Source: Candidatus Rifleibacteriota bacterium
GTDB lineage: Bacteria > Riflebacteria > Ozemobacteria > Ozemobacterales > Ozemobacteraceae
DNA length: 64,000 nt
Assembly: GCA_029565415.1 (NCBI GenBank)
Contig: JAKQOH010000197.1
Span: 8,196 to 72,195, forward strand
Direction: 5' to 3'
The translations under genes and the position numbers were made by a program. The notes under the pieces are model-generated. The model saw nothing but the letters and a program-made list of their open reading frames with translations. It was not told where the DNA came from and did not search any database. Shown here piece after piece: positions 8,685 to 17,531 of the stretch; positions within the stretch are counted from its first letter, which is position 1; the number at the start of each line of letters is the position of its first letter.

Positions 8685-9621
8685 AGCCGGGCATGGGATG
8701 AATCCGCAGACGATCCTCGTGGCGGGCGTCAGACCCGGCACCGGGGCAACCACCCTGGCGGCCCTTCTCTGGTCGCGCATCCGTTCCCGTGCCGCCTCGC
8801 TCGTTCTGCTTCGTCCCGAAGGGCTCCCCGACGCGTTCCGCGCGGCGCTCGAACTTGGCACCCCGGAACGGCAGCCTCTCGAAGGTCGCGACCAGGCTCG
8901 GATCACCGAAGCCTGCTTCGGCTGCGGAAGCTGCGCGCTTCTCTGCCGGTTCGGCGCGATCAGGCGCACGTCGGCCCGGCCGGGCGCGTTCGCCGCTCAC
9001 GTGACGGAAAACGCGCCGACAGCATGGACCATCGATCCGCTTTCCTGCACCGGCTGCGGTGTCTGCGCGCGTTTCTGCCCCTCCGGGGCGATCGTCCTGC
9101 GTCAACCCGTCATCGGCTCGCTCGAGATCATCCCCGGCACCTCGCGGAACGCCACGGCCGTTGCGGCGGCCCTCGAGCCCGGCCGCGAACACGACCTGAA
9201 AACCGCCCTGCGGCTGATCCGCGAAGGCCGCAGCCTGGCCTCGGCAGAACCGGGTTCGCCGGTCTTCGTCACGGGAGTTTCTGCCGCCGCTCCGATCTTC
9301 CCCGATCTCTGCGCCGCGAGCAGTCGACTTGTTCTCGTGACCGCTCCGGGCCCCGGAGCCGCCCGGCATCTCGAAACGGCGCTCGTCCGCGCGCATGGGA
9401 GAACCGAAACGATCCGGGTCGCCATTTCCTTCATGGAACAGGACCCCGAAGCCGCCACGCACATCGAAACCGTTTGTCAGACGCGAGGCATCGATTTTCT
9501 GCGCGGGCTTCCGTATACGGAGTCTCTCCACGAGCGGCTGCGTGACGGTCGCCCTCTCGATGCCCTCCCCGCAGAGGATCCGGTCAGGACCGCCGCAGAT
9601 ACGATCCTTTCGTTTCTATAA
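8677..9621 (+). CDS. MinD-like protein with inserted 2[4Fe-4S] ferredoxin, degenerate P-loop (second of a pair)
   Basis: A 314-residue paralogue of the preceding gene with the same plan. The P-loop region (residues 17-25) reads VRPGTGATT, again without the catalytic lysine. The clusters are C80-x2-C83-x2-C86-x3-C90 and C124-x2-C127-x2-C130-x3-C134. The start ATG at 8677 lies inside the end of the first gene (ATGGGTGA) with CGGAGGGG just before it, so the two proteins are probably made in step and may form a heterodimer. The known family partners with radical-SAM or dinitrogenase-cofactor proteins; none is adjacent here. It ends directly against the stop of the convergent gene at 9622. Confidence 0.85.
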   Translation: MGEAGHGMNPQTILVAGVRPGTGATTLAALLWSRIRSRAASLVLLRPEGLPDAFRAALELGTPERQPLEGRDQARITEACFGCGSCALLCRFGAIRRTSARPGAFAAHVTENAPTAWTIDPLSCTGCGVCARFCPSGAIVLRQPVIGSLEIIPGTSRNATAVAAALEPGREHDLKTALRLIREGRSLASAEPGSPVFVTGVSAAAPIFPDLCAASSRLVLVTAPGPGAARHLETALVRAHGRTETIRVAISFMEQDPEAATHIETVCQTRGIDFLRGLPYTESLHERLRDGRPLDALPAEDPVRTAADTILSFL

Positions 9622-10303
9622 TCACTCGAATCCCATCATCCTTCCGATCTGGGCCCAGCCGACGATCATCGACTCCTGGACCAGGAAGGAAGCTCCGAGA
9701 AGAATCGCGACCAGCAGCACGTAGCGGGTGTCGCGCATCTCGAGAATGCGGACGAACAGGATCGAACAGAGCGCGGAGCTGAAGAACACGAGGAGCAGGG
9801 CGAGAACGAAGTCGGCATAGGGACCGAAGGCATTCTCGCAGAAGGGGATGTTTGCCCAGACATGCCGGAGAAGAGGCCAGGACCGGTAGACATTGACCAT
9901 GCCCGGAGTTGCCACGAACAATCCCCAACTGAGCCTGTTGAGAAGGTGCTCCTTCTGGAGGAGAAAGGCATCTTGAACAAGCGTGGTCAGGGGCTGGGAC
10001 TGGAGATAGGCCTCGTATTTGTCGTAATCCGACAGGTCGGGGCGGGGGCCGTCGACGGCCCGCTCCATATCGAGGTTGCGGCCGTGGCGATCCCGCTCCG
10101 GATGCGGAGGGTGGCCGACTCGGGCCGCATGGGCCGATTCGAGTCCGACGGTCTCGATCGCCCCCCCCGCTGTAGGGGAGCTTTTCGCCGTTGTGCTCCG
10201 CAGCCGAGGGGTCCGCCGGCGTTCCGGGTGGTCTGGAAGCAGCCGGATCTTCGCCAGGCATCAGCCGAACGACCTTTCGCGGCTCATCATCGTGCGCAGC
10301 CAC
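9622..10303 (-). CDS. Membrane protein interrupted by a frameshift at a G8 tract
   Basis: The downstream frame (ATG at 10068) encodes about 148 residues with two or three hydrophobic helices and no family I recognise. Upstream, a GTG at 10303 with AGGAGG six bases before it opens a different frame. The two frames join if one base is removed from a run of eight G (complement of 10161-10168), giving one protein of about 226 residues with a hydrophilic N-terminal half. A good promoter (10386-10414) fits the GTG start, which supports the long version. The gene is either off in this copy, phase-variable, or affected by a sequencing error in the homopolymer. Confidence 0.6.
10161..10168. repeat. 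Homopolymer C8/G8 tract at the frameshift
   Basis: Eight consecutive C on the plus strand (G8 in the coding sense). Seven would restore one open frame. Runs of this kind slip during replication and cause phase variation in many bacteria; they are also common sequencing-error sites. Confidence 0.85.
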
Positions 10304-10385
10304 GGGATCCTCCTCATTTCCGGCAGTCCGGCCTTCGGCCAAACGAACTGGGACGCATTCCATGCCGAGGCATCCGGATGATTCG

Positions 10386-10414
10386 AGTATACTCGTTCCC
10401 AGACTCGTTTACAA
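10386..10414 (-). promoter_or_regulatory. Promoter of the G8-tract membrane gene
   Basis: On the minus strand TTGTAA (10414-10409) and TATACT (10391-10386) are 17 bp apart. The transcript would start near 10380, about 75 nt before the GTG at 10303. The -10 lies in the palindrome GAGTATACTC. Confidence 0.65.
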
Positions 10415-10419
10415 TCCGT

Positions 10420-10971
10420 TCACCGCTGAGGTGGAACACGAGACGCTTCAGATGACAGCTTCATCGTAATACCGGAAGAAATAATATCACTCGGAAGGGT
10501 ATCGACCACAGCCCGACCGGCCGCGATCCAGTCCCGGGTACCGCCCGGATAATCGATCAGATTGAGGTATCCTTCGGCGCTGAGGCGCGGCTTCAGGAGC
10601 CGGCGGCAGCCGCAGGCACACCCGTCATACAGCACGACCATCGCCTGTTTCGACGGCAGCCTGGCCAGGATGGCCGACGCGTCGCCGTCGATATCCGCGA
10701 CGAGGGCCCCCGGAATCCGCGGTCCGGCCAGACAGGCGGAGTTCCGGCAGTCGACGAGAAACAGCGGCGCGCCGGCCGTCATCAGGGCGACAAGGGTGGA
10801 CGCGCTGATCGCCGGCTCACTCGCCACGTAGGAAGGGTGGAGGAACGAGTCGGTCGCGATCGTCATGGTCGTGGTGCAAACGCCCTCGCACCCGTCGGCA
10901 CAGGCCGAAACCGCCGGAGGAATCAGGCACGCGATGACGGCGATCACCGCCACGAGCAGCCGCCGGCCCAT
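10420..10971 (-). CDS. Exported rhodanese-like protein, cysteine-rich
   Basis: A 183-residue protein with a signal peptide ending in VSAC (C24), which resembles a lipobox, so it may be a lipoprotein. The next residues hold a cysteine group (C24, C28, C32). A rhodanese-like domain follows (LFLVDCRN near residue 73, IPGAL). Around the expected active-site loop it reads VLYDGCACGCRR, richer in cysteine than usual. Rhodaneses carry sulfane sulfur or bind oxyanions and metals on the active cysteine. Its ATG overlaps the stop of the permease gene (TGATG), so it belongs to the ABC exporter operon and probably delivers or accepts that system's substrate. Confidence 0.75.
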   Translation of the reverse strand: MGRRLLVAVIAVIACLIPPAVSACADGCEGVCTTTMTIATDSFLHPSYVASEPAISASTLVALMTAGAPLFLVDCRNSACLAGPRIPGALVADIDGDASAILARLPSKQAMVVLYDGCACGCRRLLKPRLSAEGYLNLIDYPGGTRDWIAAGRAVVDTLPSDIISSGITMKLSSEASRVPPQR

Positions 10972-12212
10972 CAGATCGTCCTCAGGGCGTCGGCGGGCCG
11001 GGAGCGGCGCAGCAAGAGTGCCGCGACAAAGCCAATCAGGCCGCTTCCGACGAGAGCGAAGACGATGCCGCGCAGAACCAGGCAGCTTCCATCCAGGAGG
11101 GGCACCGGAAGCCCGACCGTTCCGAGCACCCGCACACCGACCGCCAGGGCGAGGCCGACCCCGAGAGCCGCGCCGGCCAGGGCACCAAAAAATGCCGGGA
11201 TCATCGTTTCCCAGACGAGCTGGGCCCCGAGCACTCTCCCCGACCAGCCCACCGCGCGCAGGATGCCGAACTCCCGACGCCGCTCCACCAGAGCCCCGAA
11301 CTGGGTCTTGAGGCCGAACGCGACGGCCGCGAGGTAGAGCAGCCCCGAGACGATCCCGGCGGCGCGCTCGTTGAGCCCGACCACCTTCGCCGCAGGCCGG
11401 AAACAGTTGTAGCTCGTGATCACTCCGCCAGTGAGACGCTTGACGGCCTCCATCGCCTCTTCCTGTCGGCGTGCCGAATCGACCTCGACGAGGAAGAGCC
11501 CCGTCCGTCCGCCGAGAGGCTCGGACAGACGGGAAGCCAGCACGCCCTCGGCATCGGTCCAGGTGAGATACACATCCGCCCGCGACGGCCGGATGCCGGT
11601 GTTGACGATTCCCGTCACAGGGAAGGTGCGTTCCCCGATCGTGATGCGGTCCCCGACCCGGTATTCCTGCACCGAAGCATACCCGTCATCCAGCATGGCA
11701 CCCGGGCCTTCCGGCCCGGTCGCTTCGCCGAGGAACACGCCCGCTATCACGTCCGACGGTGCGCAGCAGGTGCGGGAAACCGCCATCGGCCGGCTCAGAT
11801 CGATGCCGCCGAGGGTGAACAGATGCGGGCCGCGCGGGCTCTTCATGCGGAACTGAAGAACCGGAACGACCTCCGCAACGCCCGGACAACGGCGAAGCTC
11901 GTCGGCCAGGCCCTGCGGCAGAAGGCAGGTCAGAACCGTGCCGACGACGAATCCTTCATCCGCATGCGTGATGCGCGGCAGGGTTGCCGGAGGAGTCGCA
12001 ACGCCCCTCACGGGCAGCGGCGAAAAGGCGACGAAATACCCGCCGACCCGTCGGAGCACCGCTTCCTCGGCCGCGTGCTCGGCCCGGAACAGCAGCGAGA
12101 AGCCGACGAACGAGGCGACGGCGAGCAGGAACCCCAGACCCACCGCGATGGCTCGCCCCGGCCGGCGGCGCTGTTCCCGCCAGGCGATCCGCATCGGCTC
12201 GAGCGCCTTCAT
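10971..12212 (-). CDS. ABC transporter permease, MacB/FtsX-like (second permease)
   Basis: A 413-residue permease with one N-terminal helix (about residues 22-44), a large periplasmic domain, and three C-terminal helices of the FtsX type. The motif RRREFGILRAVGWS is the coupling region that meets the ATPase. The periplasmic part contains SRTCCAPSDVIAG, matching CSPSDIIEG in the other permease, so the two are paralogues and probably form a heterodimer. The start ATG overlaps the ATPase stop by 4 bp, and the gene ends in TGATG with the rhodanese gene. Family members use ATP to push substrates from the periplasm or outer leaflet outward rather than across the inner membrane. Confidence 0.88.
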   Translation of the reverse strand: MKALEPMRIAWREQRRRPGRAIAVGLGFLLAVASFVGFSLLFRAEHAAEEAVLRRVGGYFVAFSPLPVRGVATPPATLPRITHADEGFVVGTVLTCLLPQGLADELRRCPGVAEVVPVLQFRMKSPRGPHLFTLGGIDLSRPMAVSRTCCAPSDVIAGVFLGEATGPEGPGAMLDDGYASVQEYRVGDRITIGERTFPVTGIVNTGIRPSRADVYLTWTDAEGVLASRLSEPLGGRTGLFLVEVDSARRQEEAMEAVKRLTGGVITSYNCFRPAAKVVGLNERAAGIVSGLLYLAAVAFGLKTQFGALVERRREFGILRAVGWSGRVLGAQLVWETMIPAFFGALAGAALGVGLALAVGVRVLGTVGLPVPLLDGSCLVLRGIVFALVGSGLIGFVAALLLRRSRPADALRTI

Positions 12213-12907
12213 CCGGCGGGTTCCAGGATGCCGTCACGCAGCCGGAGAACGCGGTCTCCGGTGGCAACGGGATACGTGCCGTGAGTCACGACGAGCAGGG
12301 CGGCGCCGCGATCGGCCACGGCCGCTTTCAGATGCGCGATGATCTCGGCACCCGTCTCGGGATCGACATCCCCGGTCGGCTCGTCGGCGAGAATCAGCTT
12401 CGGCTCGTTGACAAGGGTGCGAGCCACGGCGACACGCTGCTGCTGCCCCACGCTCAATTCGGCAGGCAGATTCTCGATTCTGTCGCCGATCCCCAGCCGT
12501 TCGAGCCATCGGATCGCGCGTTCCCGGCGTTCGGCCGGCCCGAGCTCCCCATGCATCAGAGCCGCTTCGACGTTCTCGACAGCGCTCCAGGAGGGCAGCA
12601 GATTGAAGTTCTGGAAAATGATCCCGACGGTTTCGCGACGGAGCTCAGCCAGCCGGTCCTGGGAAACGGCCGCCGTGTCGGTGCCGCAGACGTCGATGCG
12701 GCCGGCATCGGGAATGTCGAGGCCACCGAGCAGGGAGAGCAGCGTGGATTTGCCGGTGCCGCTGCGGCCCGTGATGACGAGGGTCTCCCCGGCATCGAGC
12801 CGCAGCGAAACGTCCCGCAGCACCGGAATCTCCCGCCCGGACCGCCAGAAACTCTTTCGGATGCTCACCGCATCGAGCATTGCGGTTCGTTCGGTCATGT
12901 CGATCAT
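12209..12907 (-). CDS. ABC transporter ATPase, MacB/LolD-like
   Basis: A 232-residue nucleotide-binding subunit of the exporter. Walker A is GRSGTGKST, the Q loop is FQNFNLLP, the signature is SVGQQQRVAVAR, Walker B is LILADEPTGD, and the switch histidine is in VVTHG. These are typical of the MacB/LolD group. The ATG at 12907 has AAAGG close before it and lies 4 nt after the stop of the first permease gene; a second in-frame ATG at 12898 is possible. It overlaps the second permease by 4 bp. Confidence 0.93.
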   Translation of the reverse strand: MIDMTERTAMLDAVSIRKSFWRSGREIPVLRDVSLRLDAGETLVITGRSGTGKSTLLSLLGGLDIPDAGRIDVCGTDTAAVSQDRLAELRRETVGIIFQNFNLLPSWSAVENVEAALMHGELGPAERRERAIRWLERLGIGDRIENLPAELSVGQQQRVAVARTLVNEPKLILADEPTGDVDPETGAEIIAHLKAAVADRGAALLVVTHGTYPVATGDRVLRLRDGILEPAG

Positions 12908-12911
12908 CCTT

Positions 12912-14243
12912 TCAATACTGCCGCAGTTGTCGGGCAGGCAGCTCGCGCACGGCACTCCGGCCAGCCGCGGCACCGGCCGCGATGCCGCCCACCACGGCCA
13001 GGAGCGCCCCGGTCATCGCCAGGAGGGGGAGCATCAGCGGATCCAGGCGGGCGGGCACGCCGGTCCAGTATTCCAGCGAGACGAACGGCAGAACGACGGC
13101 CGCGACGGCAGCCCCAACCACCCCGCCGACCGCGCCCGGCAGGAGCGCCTCGAGGGTCATCAGCCGGTGGATCGATCGGCGCGACCAGCCGATCGCCCGC
13201 AGGATTCCCAGCTCCCGGCGGCGTTCGCGGATCGCCGCAAGCTGGGTTTTCAGCCCGAACGCGGCTGCCAGAAGCGCAAGCAGAACAGCCGCCGCGTAGA
13301 TCACGCCCCGGCTCAGCCCGAGAACCTCGGCCGCCGGCTCGTAACAGGCGAACGACGAGATGAGGCCCGTCTGGACGATCTGCCGCATCCGGGCCATCGC
13401 GGCATCCTGGACCTCGGCCTGCGCCACCTCGACCAGGAGCACGTTCATCTCCTGGAACAGCGGCGAGCGGAGCCGGCGACTGATCACCTTTTCGGCATCC
13501 GAAAACGTCAGCAGTACGTCGGCTTTCGCCGGCCTCACGCCGGGCGCGACGACGCCGATCACGATGAACGGCCAGCCCGAAATCGTCACCGCCGATCCGA
13601 GCCGCAGCCCTCGAGCCGCAGCATACCCCTGCTCGACCAGGGCAAGGCCGGTGTCATTCGGGTGAAGAAAAGCACCTTCTATTATATCGCTTGGACTACA
13701 AACAGCGGGCGGCACCGCAACCGTATCCGCCGGATCGAATCCGCCGACGGTGAAGCGGTGGCCGTCCTGCGGATCGCGGCACCGGAACATCAGATACGGG
13801 GAAACACCCCGGAACAGGCCGGGTTCGCGGCGCGCCTGCTCGAGAATCCCGAACGGAAGCAGCTTCGTCTCGACCTGCTGCGCGACGAACGCCTCGTTGG
13901 CGAGATCGAGCGGCTTTTTGTTGCAGCCCGTGCACACCTTGCACTTTTCCTCGCACCGGGGAGGCCGGGTCCCCGAGGCGAGCATCGCGAGCTCTGCCGT
14001 CGTGAGAGAGGCGACTTCGGCGCAGGCGGGGGAGTAGACGATGAAGTGCGTGCCGGTGGAGCCGAGAATGCCGCTCTGGATGTTCCGGGAAAACACGAGG
14101 GCGGCAAGGAGCAGAACACCCATCCCGACGGCGATCGCATACCCGCTCGCGCAAGCGGCGAACCGCCACGGCCTCCGGCGCGCTTCACGCCCGGCAGCCG
14201 CGGCCAGATCGCGCCATGCTGCCGATGCTGCCACGTGCTTCAC
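12912..14243 (-). CDS. ABC transporter permease, MacB/FtsX-like, with periplasmic cysteine cluster (first permease)
   Basis: A 443-residue permease with the same layout as its paralogue: an N-terminal helix, a large periplasmic domain, and three C-terminal helices after RRRELGILRAIGWS. The periplasmic domain has the group CEEKCKVCTGC (C-x3-C-x2-C-x2-C), which looks able to bind a metal or Fe-S cluster and is not a normal MacB feature. The GTG at 14243 with AAGAAGGA upstream is chosen over an ATG at 14321, because the only promoter-like box (14260-14265) lies between them. It is the first gene of a four-gene operon. Confidence 0.87.
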   Translation of the reverse strand: MKHVAASAAWRDLAAAAGREARRRPWRFAACASGYAIAVGMGVLLLAALVFSRNIQSGILGSTGTHFIVYSPACAEVASLTTAELAMLASGTRPPRCEEKCKVCTGCNKKPLDLANEAFVAQQVETKLLPFGILEQARREPGLFRGVSPYLMFRCRDPQDGHRFTVGGFDPADTVAVPPAVCSPSDIIEGAFLHPNDTGLALVEQGYAAARGLRLGSAVTISGWPFIVIGVVAPGVRPAKADVLLTFSDAEKVISRRLRSPLFQEMNVLLVEVAQAEVQDAAMARMRQIVQTGLISSFACYEPAAEVLGLSRGVIYAAAVLLALLAAAFGLKTQLAAIRERRRELGILRAIGWSRRSIHRLMTLEALLPGAVGGVVGAAVAAVVLPFVSLEYWTGVPARLDPLMLPLLAMTGALLAVVGGIAAGAAAGRSAVRELPARQLRQY

Positions 14244-14259
14244 AGTTCCTTCTTCTGCC

Positions 14260-14265
14260 AGTATA
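14260..14265 (-). promoter_or_regulatory. Candidate -10 box of the ABC exporter operon
   Basis: TGCGGTATACT reads on the minus strand, with TATACT at 14265-14260. It is the same TGYGGTATMMT form seen before several other genes here. No clear -35 is visible. Confidence 0.45.
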
Positions 14266-14362
14266 CCGCATCGGACGGTCGGAAGTCTCCTCCCGGCCCC
14301 CATCGAAAGCCCTCGGATCATCCGTGCTCATCTGCAGATAAGCATCCCCTCCCGGTGCAGAA

Positions 14363-16399
14363 TCACTGGTAGAACCAGTAGGCGCAGGAAAGCCGCTCGC
14401 CCGCGATCAGAAGACGTGTTTCGGAGCCCGTGACAAGAGCCCCGGGAACCGTCACGGCAACCTCGCGGAACGATCCATCGGCAGGTTTGAATCCGGCACG
14501 CACGGGGGGAAGCGGGGTTCCGTTCGCCGACACGGCGAGCATGGTGCCGGTCGGAGTGCGGATTTCCCGCCTGGCCGGCCCGGTCGCGTGCAGCGATTCG
14601 ATCCGGGCCGAGGCAGCCAGACGCAGGATGATCAGCAGCTCTTTTCCAGGTGTGGTGGAAACACGGAACTCTTCCCAGCCGGTCAGGAAGCGGCCGACCT
14701 CGCAAATCGGCCGGTCGACAGCCTCGGCCGTCACCGCGAAGGGGAGGGTCAGGATTCCGGGATACCGATCCGAAGCTTGATACGCATGGGTGATCTCGTC
14801 ATGGGCATACCCGACATCGAGGCGGTCACACAGGCTCATCGAGGCAGGCGCATGCCCCTCGCGAGGCTCCCGGGCATCATCGAAGGGACGCCAGTCGACG
14901 CGGCAGAGACGAGGCACCGGCCGGCCGGGAGATTCGAGCGGAAGCGGCAGATCGACCGCCGGCCCCTCGAGCCGCTCGATCCAGCGCCCGTCCTCTCCTC
15001 CGGACAGGATCAACAGCGGAAACCGTTGCTCCGGACGATGCTTGAGATACTCGAGCGTTTCGGCCGTGTCGACGGGAATATCTCGCGTGAAGATCCCCGC
15101 CAGGGTGACCGGAACGAGGTTGTCGAGCCAGGCGGCATAGTGATACTCGTCGTAGAGGCCGATGCGCGTCCCCTGAGGAACGCCCGCAGAGATGGCCCGA
15201 CAGAAACGCCTCTCCTCCTCCATGCGGCGGCACTGCTCGGCATACACGGGGAGGAAACCCGCCACGCCCGCCGCCTGCCAGACCAGCAACACCCCCGTCA
15301 GCACAGGAGCGAGACGGGGCAGGCCAAGACGGCCGGCCAGTTCGCAGGCGCCGATCATTTGATAGAGATAGATATAGGGAACGATCCACCCGAGATACCG
15401 GTCATACGCGGCCCCCTGCCAGCCACCGACCACGATGAGGAGAAGCTGGACCGCCATGCATCCGGCGAACCAGATCTCGACGTCCCGGCTATCCCGGTCA
15501 TCACGGGATTTCAGGCAGAGGCCGCAGATCAGCAGCAGTCCCCCGAGGACCGGCGGCCAGAGCCAGCCCCGCCAGCCGCTTCCGACACCGATGCCGAACA
15601 CCAGCTCCGAGACGAACCGCACGGCGTGCGCGGCGATCGCGGAAGCCGCCGGCAGGGGGGGCAGGAGATACAATCCCTTCCCCGTCAGGGAGTCGAACAA
15701 CGCGTGGCCGGTCACGGCAAGATTGATCCCGACGACGGCTGTGACGCCCAGGAGCCCGGCGATTCCTGCACCCACCGGTCCCCAGCCGGTTTCTCGGCCG
15801 CGACATCTCGCGACGATGGAGAGACCGAGCCACGCCAGCGCGAGCAGAATTCCCTCGGGACGCGCCAGTGCTGCAAGGAAGAGAATGGCCCCCAGCGACA
15901 CATGGCGCCGCTCGAGGGCTGCCGCGCATGCAGCAGAGGCGAGAGCCATGAACAGGGGCATATCCGTCTGTCCCAACGCCGTGAAGGCGACATAGCCGCT
16001 GGAGGCCACGAGGAAGAGCGCCACAGGCGAGGCCTGGGGATGGATGAGACAGGTTGAGCGATGAAATGTGAACAGGAACGCGAGATACAGAGCCACGCCG
16101 GCACCTGCCGCAACCGTCGTCAACCCGTCCTGCGATACGCCGGACCAGGCAGCGAGAGCCAGCAGGAACAGATACAGATGGCTGGTGCAGCCCGTCGACG
16201 CCCCTTCGACCCCGCCCAGCGTGAACGCCCGCCCCTCGGCGAAGGAGCGGGCATACGCATGGTACACGACCGTGTCCGCCTGGCAGGAAGCGGCCGCCGA
16301 AGCATCGCCGTGGAGGAGCGAGGCTCCGAGGAAGAGACAGATGATCAGGGTGACGGCAGCCACAGCGGCTGCGCGCCAGGCACGATCGGGAAGGGGCAT
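14363..16399 (-). CDS. GT-C-like membrane glycosyltransferase
   Basis: A 678-residue polytopic protein with about ten hydrophobic helices (residues 10-445) and a soluble C-terminal third. After the first helix comes a loop with ADTVVYHAYARSFAEG, in the place where GT-C enzymes keep their acidic catalytic residues, followed by a Gly/Thr-rich loop. This fits the mannosyl/arabinosyltransferase-like (PMT/GT39) fold that uses polyprenyl-phosphate sugars on the periplasmic side. The specific sugar cannot be read. The ATG at 16399 has GGAGG upstream and lies 10 nt after the previous gene, so it is the last gene of the long minus-strand train. Confidence 0.72.
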   Translation of the reverse strand: MPLPDRAWRAAAVAAVTLIICLFLGASLLHGDASAAASCQADTVVYHAYARSFAEGRAFTLGGVEGASTGCTSHLYLFLLALAAWSGVSQDGLTTVAAGAGVALYLAFLFTFHRSTCLIHPQASPVALFLVASSGYVAFTALGQTDMPLFMALASAACAAALERRHVSLGAILFLAALARPEGILLALAWLGLSIVARCRGRETGWGPVGAGIAGLLGVTAVVGINLAVTGHALFDSLTGKGLYLLPPLPAASAIAAHAVRFVSELVFGIGVGSGWRGWLWPPVLGGLLLICGLCLKSRDDRDSRDVEIWFAGCMAVQLLLIVVGGWQGAAYDRYLGWIVPYIYLYQMIGACELAGRLGLPRLAPVLTGVLLVWQAAGVAGFLPVYAEQCRRMEEERRFCRAISAGVPQGTRIGLYDEYHYAAWLDNLVPVTLAGIFTRDIPVDTAETLEYLKHRPEQRFPLLILSGGEDGRWIERLEGPAVDLPLPLESPGRPVPRLCRVDWRPFDDAREPREGHAPASMSLCDRLDVGYAHDEITHAYQASDRYPGILTLPFAVTAEAVDRPICEVGRFLTGWEEFRVSTTPGKELLIILRLAASARIESLHATGPARREIRTPTGTMLAVSANGTPLPPVRAGFKPADGSFREVAVTVPGALVTGSETRLLIAGERLSCAYWFYQ

Positions 16400-16409
16400 C
16401 GCAAGCCTC

Positions 16410-17498
16410 CTAGCGGATACGGAGGGCGTCGAGATAGCCCGCCCCACAGACGCAGCACACCGTCGGCCCCGGCAACGACCGGGGCATCCCGCAGATCGAA
16501 CAGACCAGATACTCATCCCGCCACCAACTCCAGACTCCCGGAGCTGCCTGCAAGGCCCGGCACCGGTCATGCAGCCACTCGAGAATCTTCGGGCAAGCCG
16601 CAATGGCATGCCCTGGGGGGAACGACGCCGACACGCTATCGCGCGTGGTCGGCACCACAAAGGTTTTCCGGTCCCGTTCCAGCAGGCCGATGGCCAAGGA
16701 AAGATTATCCTGAGACGAAAAATACTTCTCCGGATGGATCAGGCGGATTTTCACGGGTACCCCACCGAGTTCACGGACCCGCACCCCTGCCTGGGACAGA
16801 AAAACCTCTTCGGTCCGCTTTGCAACGGTGAACAGGGCAACCAGGGCCGGGCATCCCTCCGAGATCGCCGGTTCGACGGAGGAGTGCCACCGTTCATGTC
16901 GCTCGGCGGCGCGATGAGACAGGTCGAGGAGGGCCGTCAACTCTTCCGCCGCCGACAAACCGGCAGGCGCGGCGAACGCGGCCTCCGCCCCCAACACCAT
17001 CGCGATCCCGAGACACACACCGATCCCGCGTTTGCTGGCATGACGATGACGGAAGAACGACCAAGCGGCCGAAACGCCGACGAGCAACAGGAGGAGCCAG
17101 AACGCCCCCCGATCGAGCTGTTCGTACAAGCTCAACTCCGGCCGTTCATACTGTCGGTGAACCAGAAACAGGGCGATGCCGGCCAACAGGAATTTGAGCC
17201 GTTCCCGGCCCGTAACTCCCGTGGGAAAGCCGTCCGGATGCGTTGCTGCGGCCTGTACTGCCCAGGAGCGGTTGACGAGAACCAGCAGCGTCAGATGCAC
17301 CGCCAGTATGCCCAGGAAGCCGGCGGTGAACGCCGTTTCATGACGTCCCGACACGCCGTCGAAATCGAGGGTGAGCGAGAGGATCGGCAGGATGGCGAAG
17401 GCGGCCAGGTGCGGCAGCATCGCCGGCGAACGGCGCCGCAGCACCTGCAACGCCAGGATGAAACACAGGTACCCGAACGTCAGGCTGAAGGTGTCCAT
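16410..17498 (-). CDS. Multi-spanning membrane protein with C-terminal zinc ribbon, unknown
   Basis: A 362-residue protein I do not recognise. The first 175 residues hold about six hydrophobic helices. A soluble domain follows (about 180-330), and the end carries CSICG and CCVCG pairs that look like a zinc ribbon. It lies 33 nt downstream of pcm and 10 nt before the glycosyltransferase-like gene. GGAAGGAG precedes the ATG. A membrane-anchored partner of one of its neighbours is plausible, but nothing in the sequence names a reaction. Confidence 0.75.
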   Translation of the reverse strand: MDTFSLTFGYLCFILALQVLRRRSPAMLPHLAAFAILPILSLTLDFDGVSGRHETAFTAGFLGILAVHLTLLVLVNRSWAVQAAATHPDGFPTGVTGRERLKFLLAGIALFLVHRQYERPELSLYEQLDRGAFWLLLLLVGVSAAWSFFRHRHASKRGIGVCLGIAMVLGAEAAFAAPAGLSAAEELTALLDLSHRAAERHERWHSSVEPAISEGCPALVALFTVAKRTEEVFLSQAGVRVRELGGVPVKIRLIHPEKYFSSQDNLSLAIGLLERDRKTFVVPTTRDSVSASFPPGHAIAACPKILEWLHDRCRALQAAPGVWSWWRDEYLVCSICGMPRSLPGPTVCCVCGAGYLDALRIR

Positions 17499-17531
17499 GT
17501 CCCGCTCCTTCCCGTTTCGATCGCGGCCCGC

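Noticed and set aside
12339..14372. A long plus-strand open frame across the ABC exporter
   Set aside because: The minus strand holds the ATPase and permease with all expected motifs; the plus-strand product is Arg/Ser/Pro-rich low-complexity sequence.
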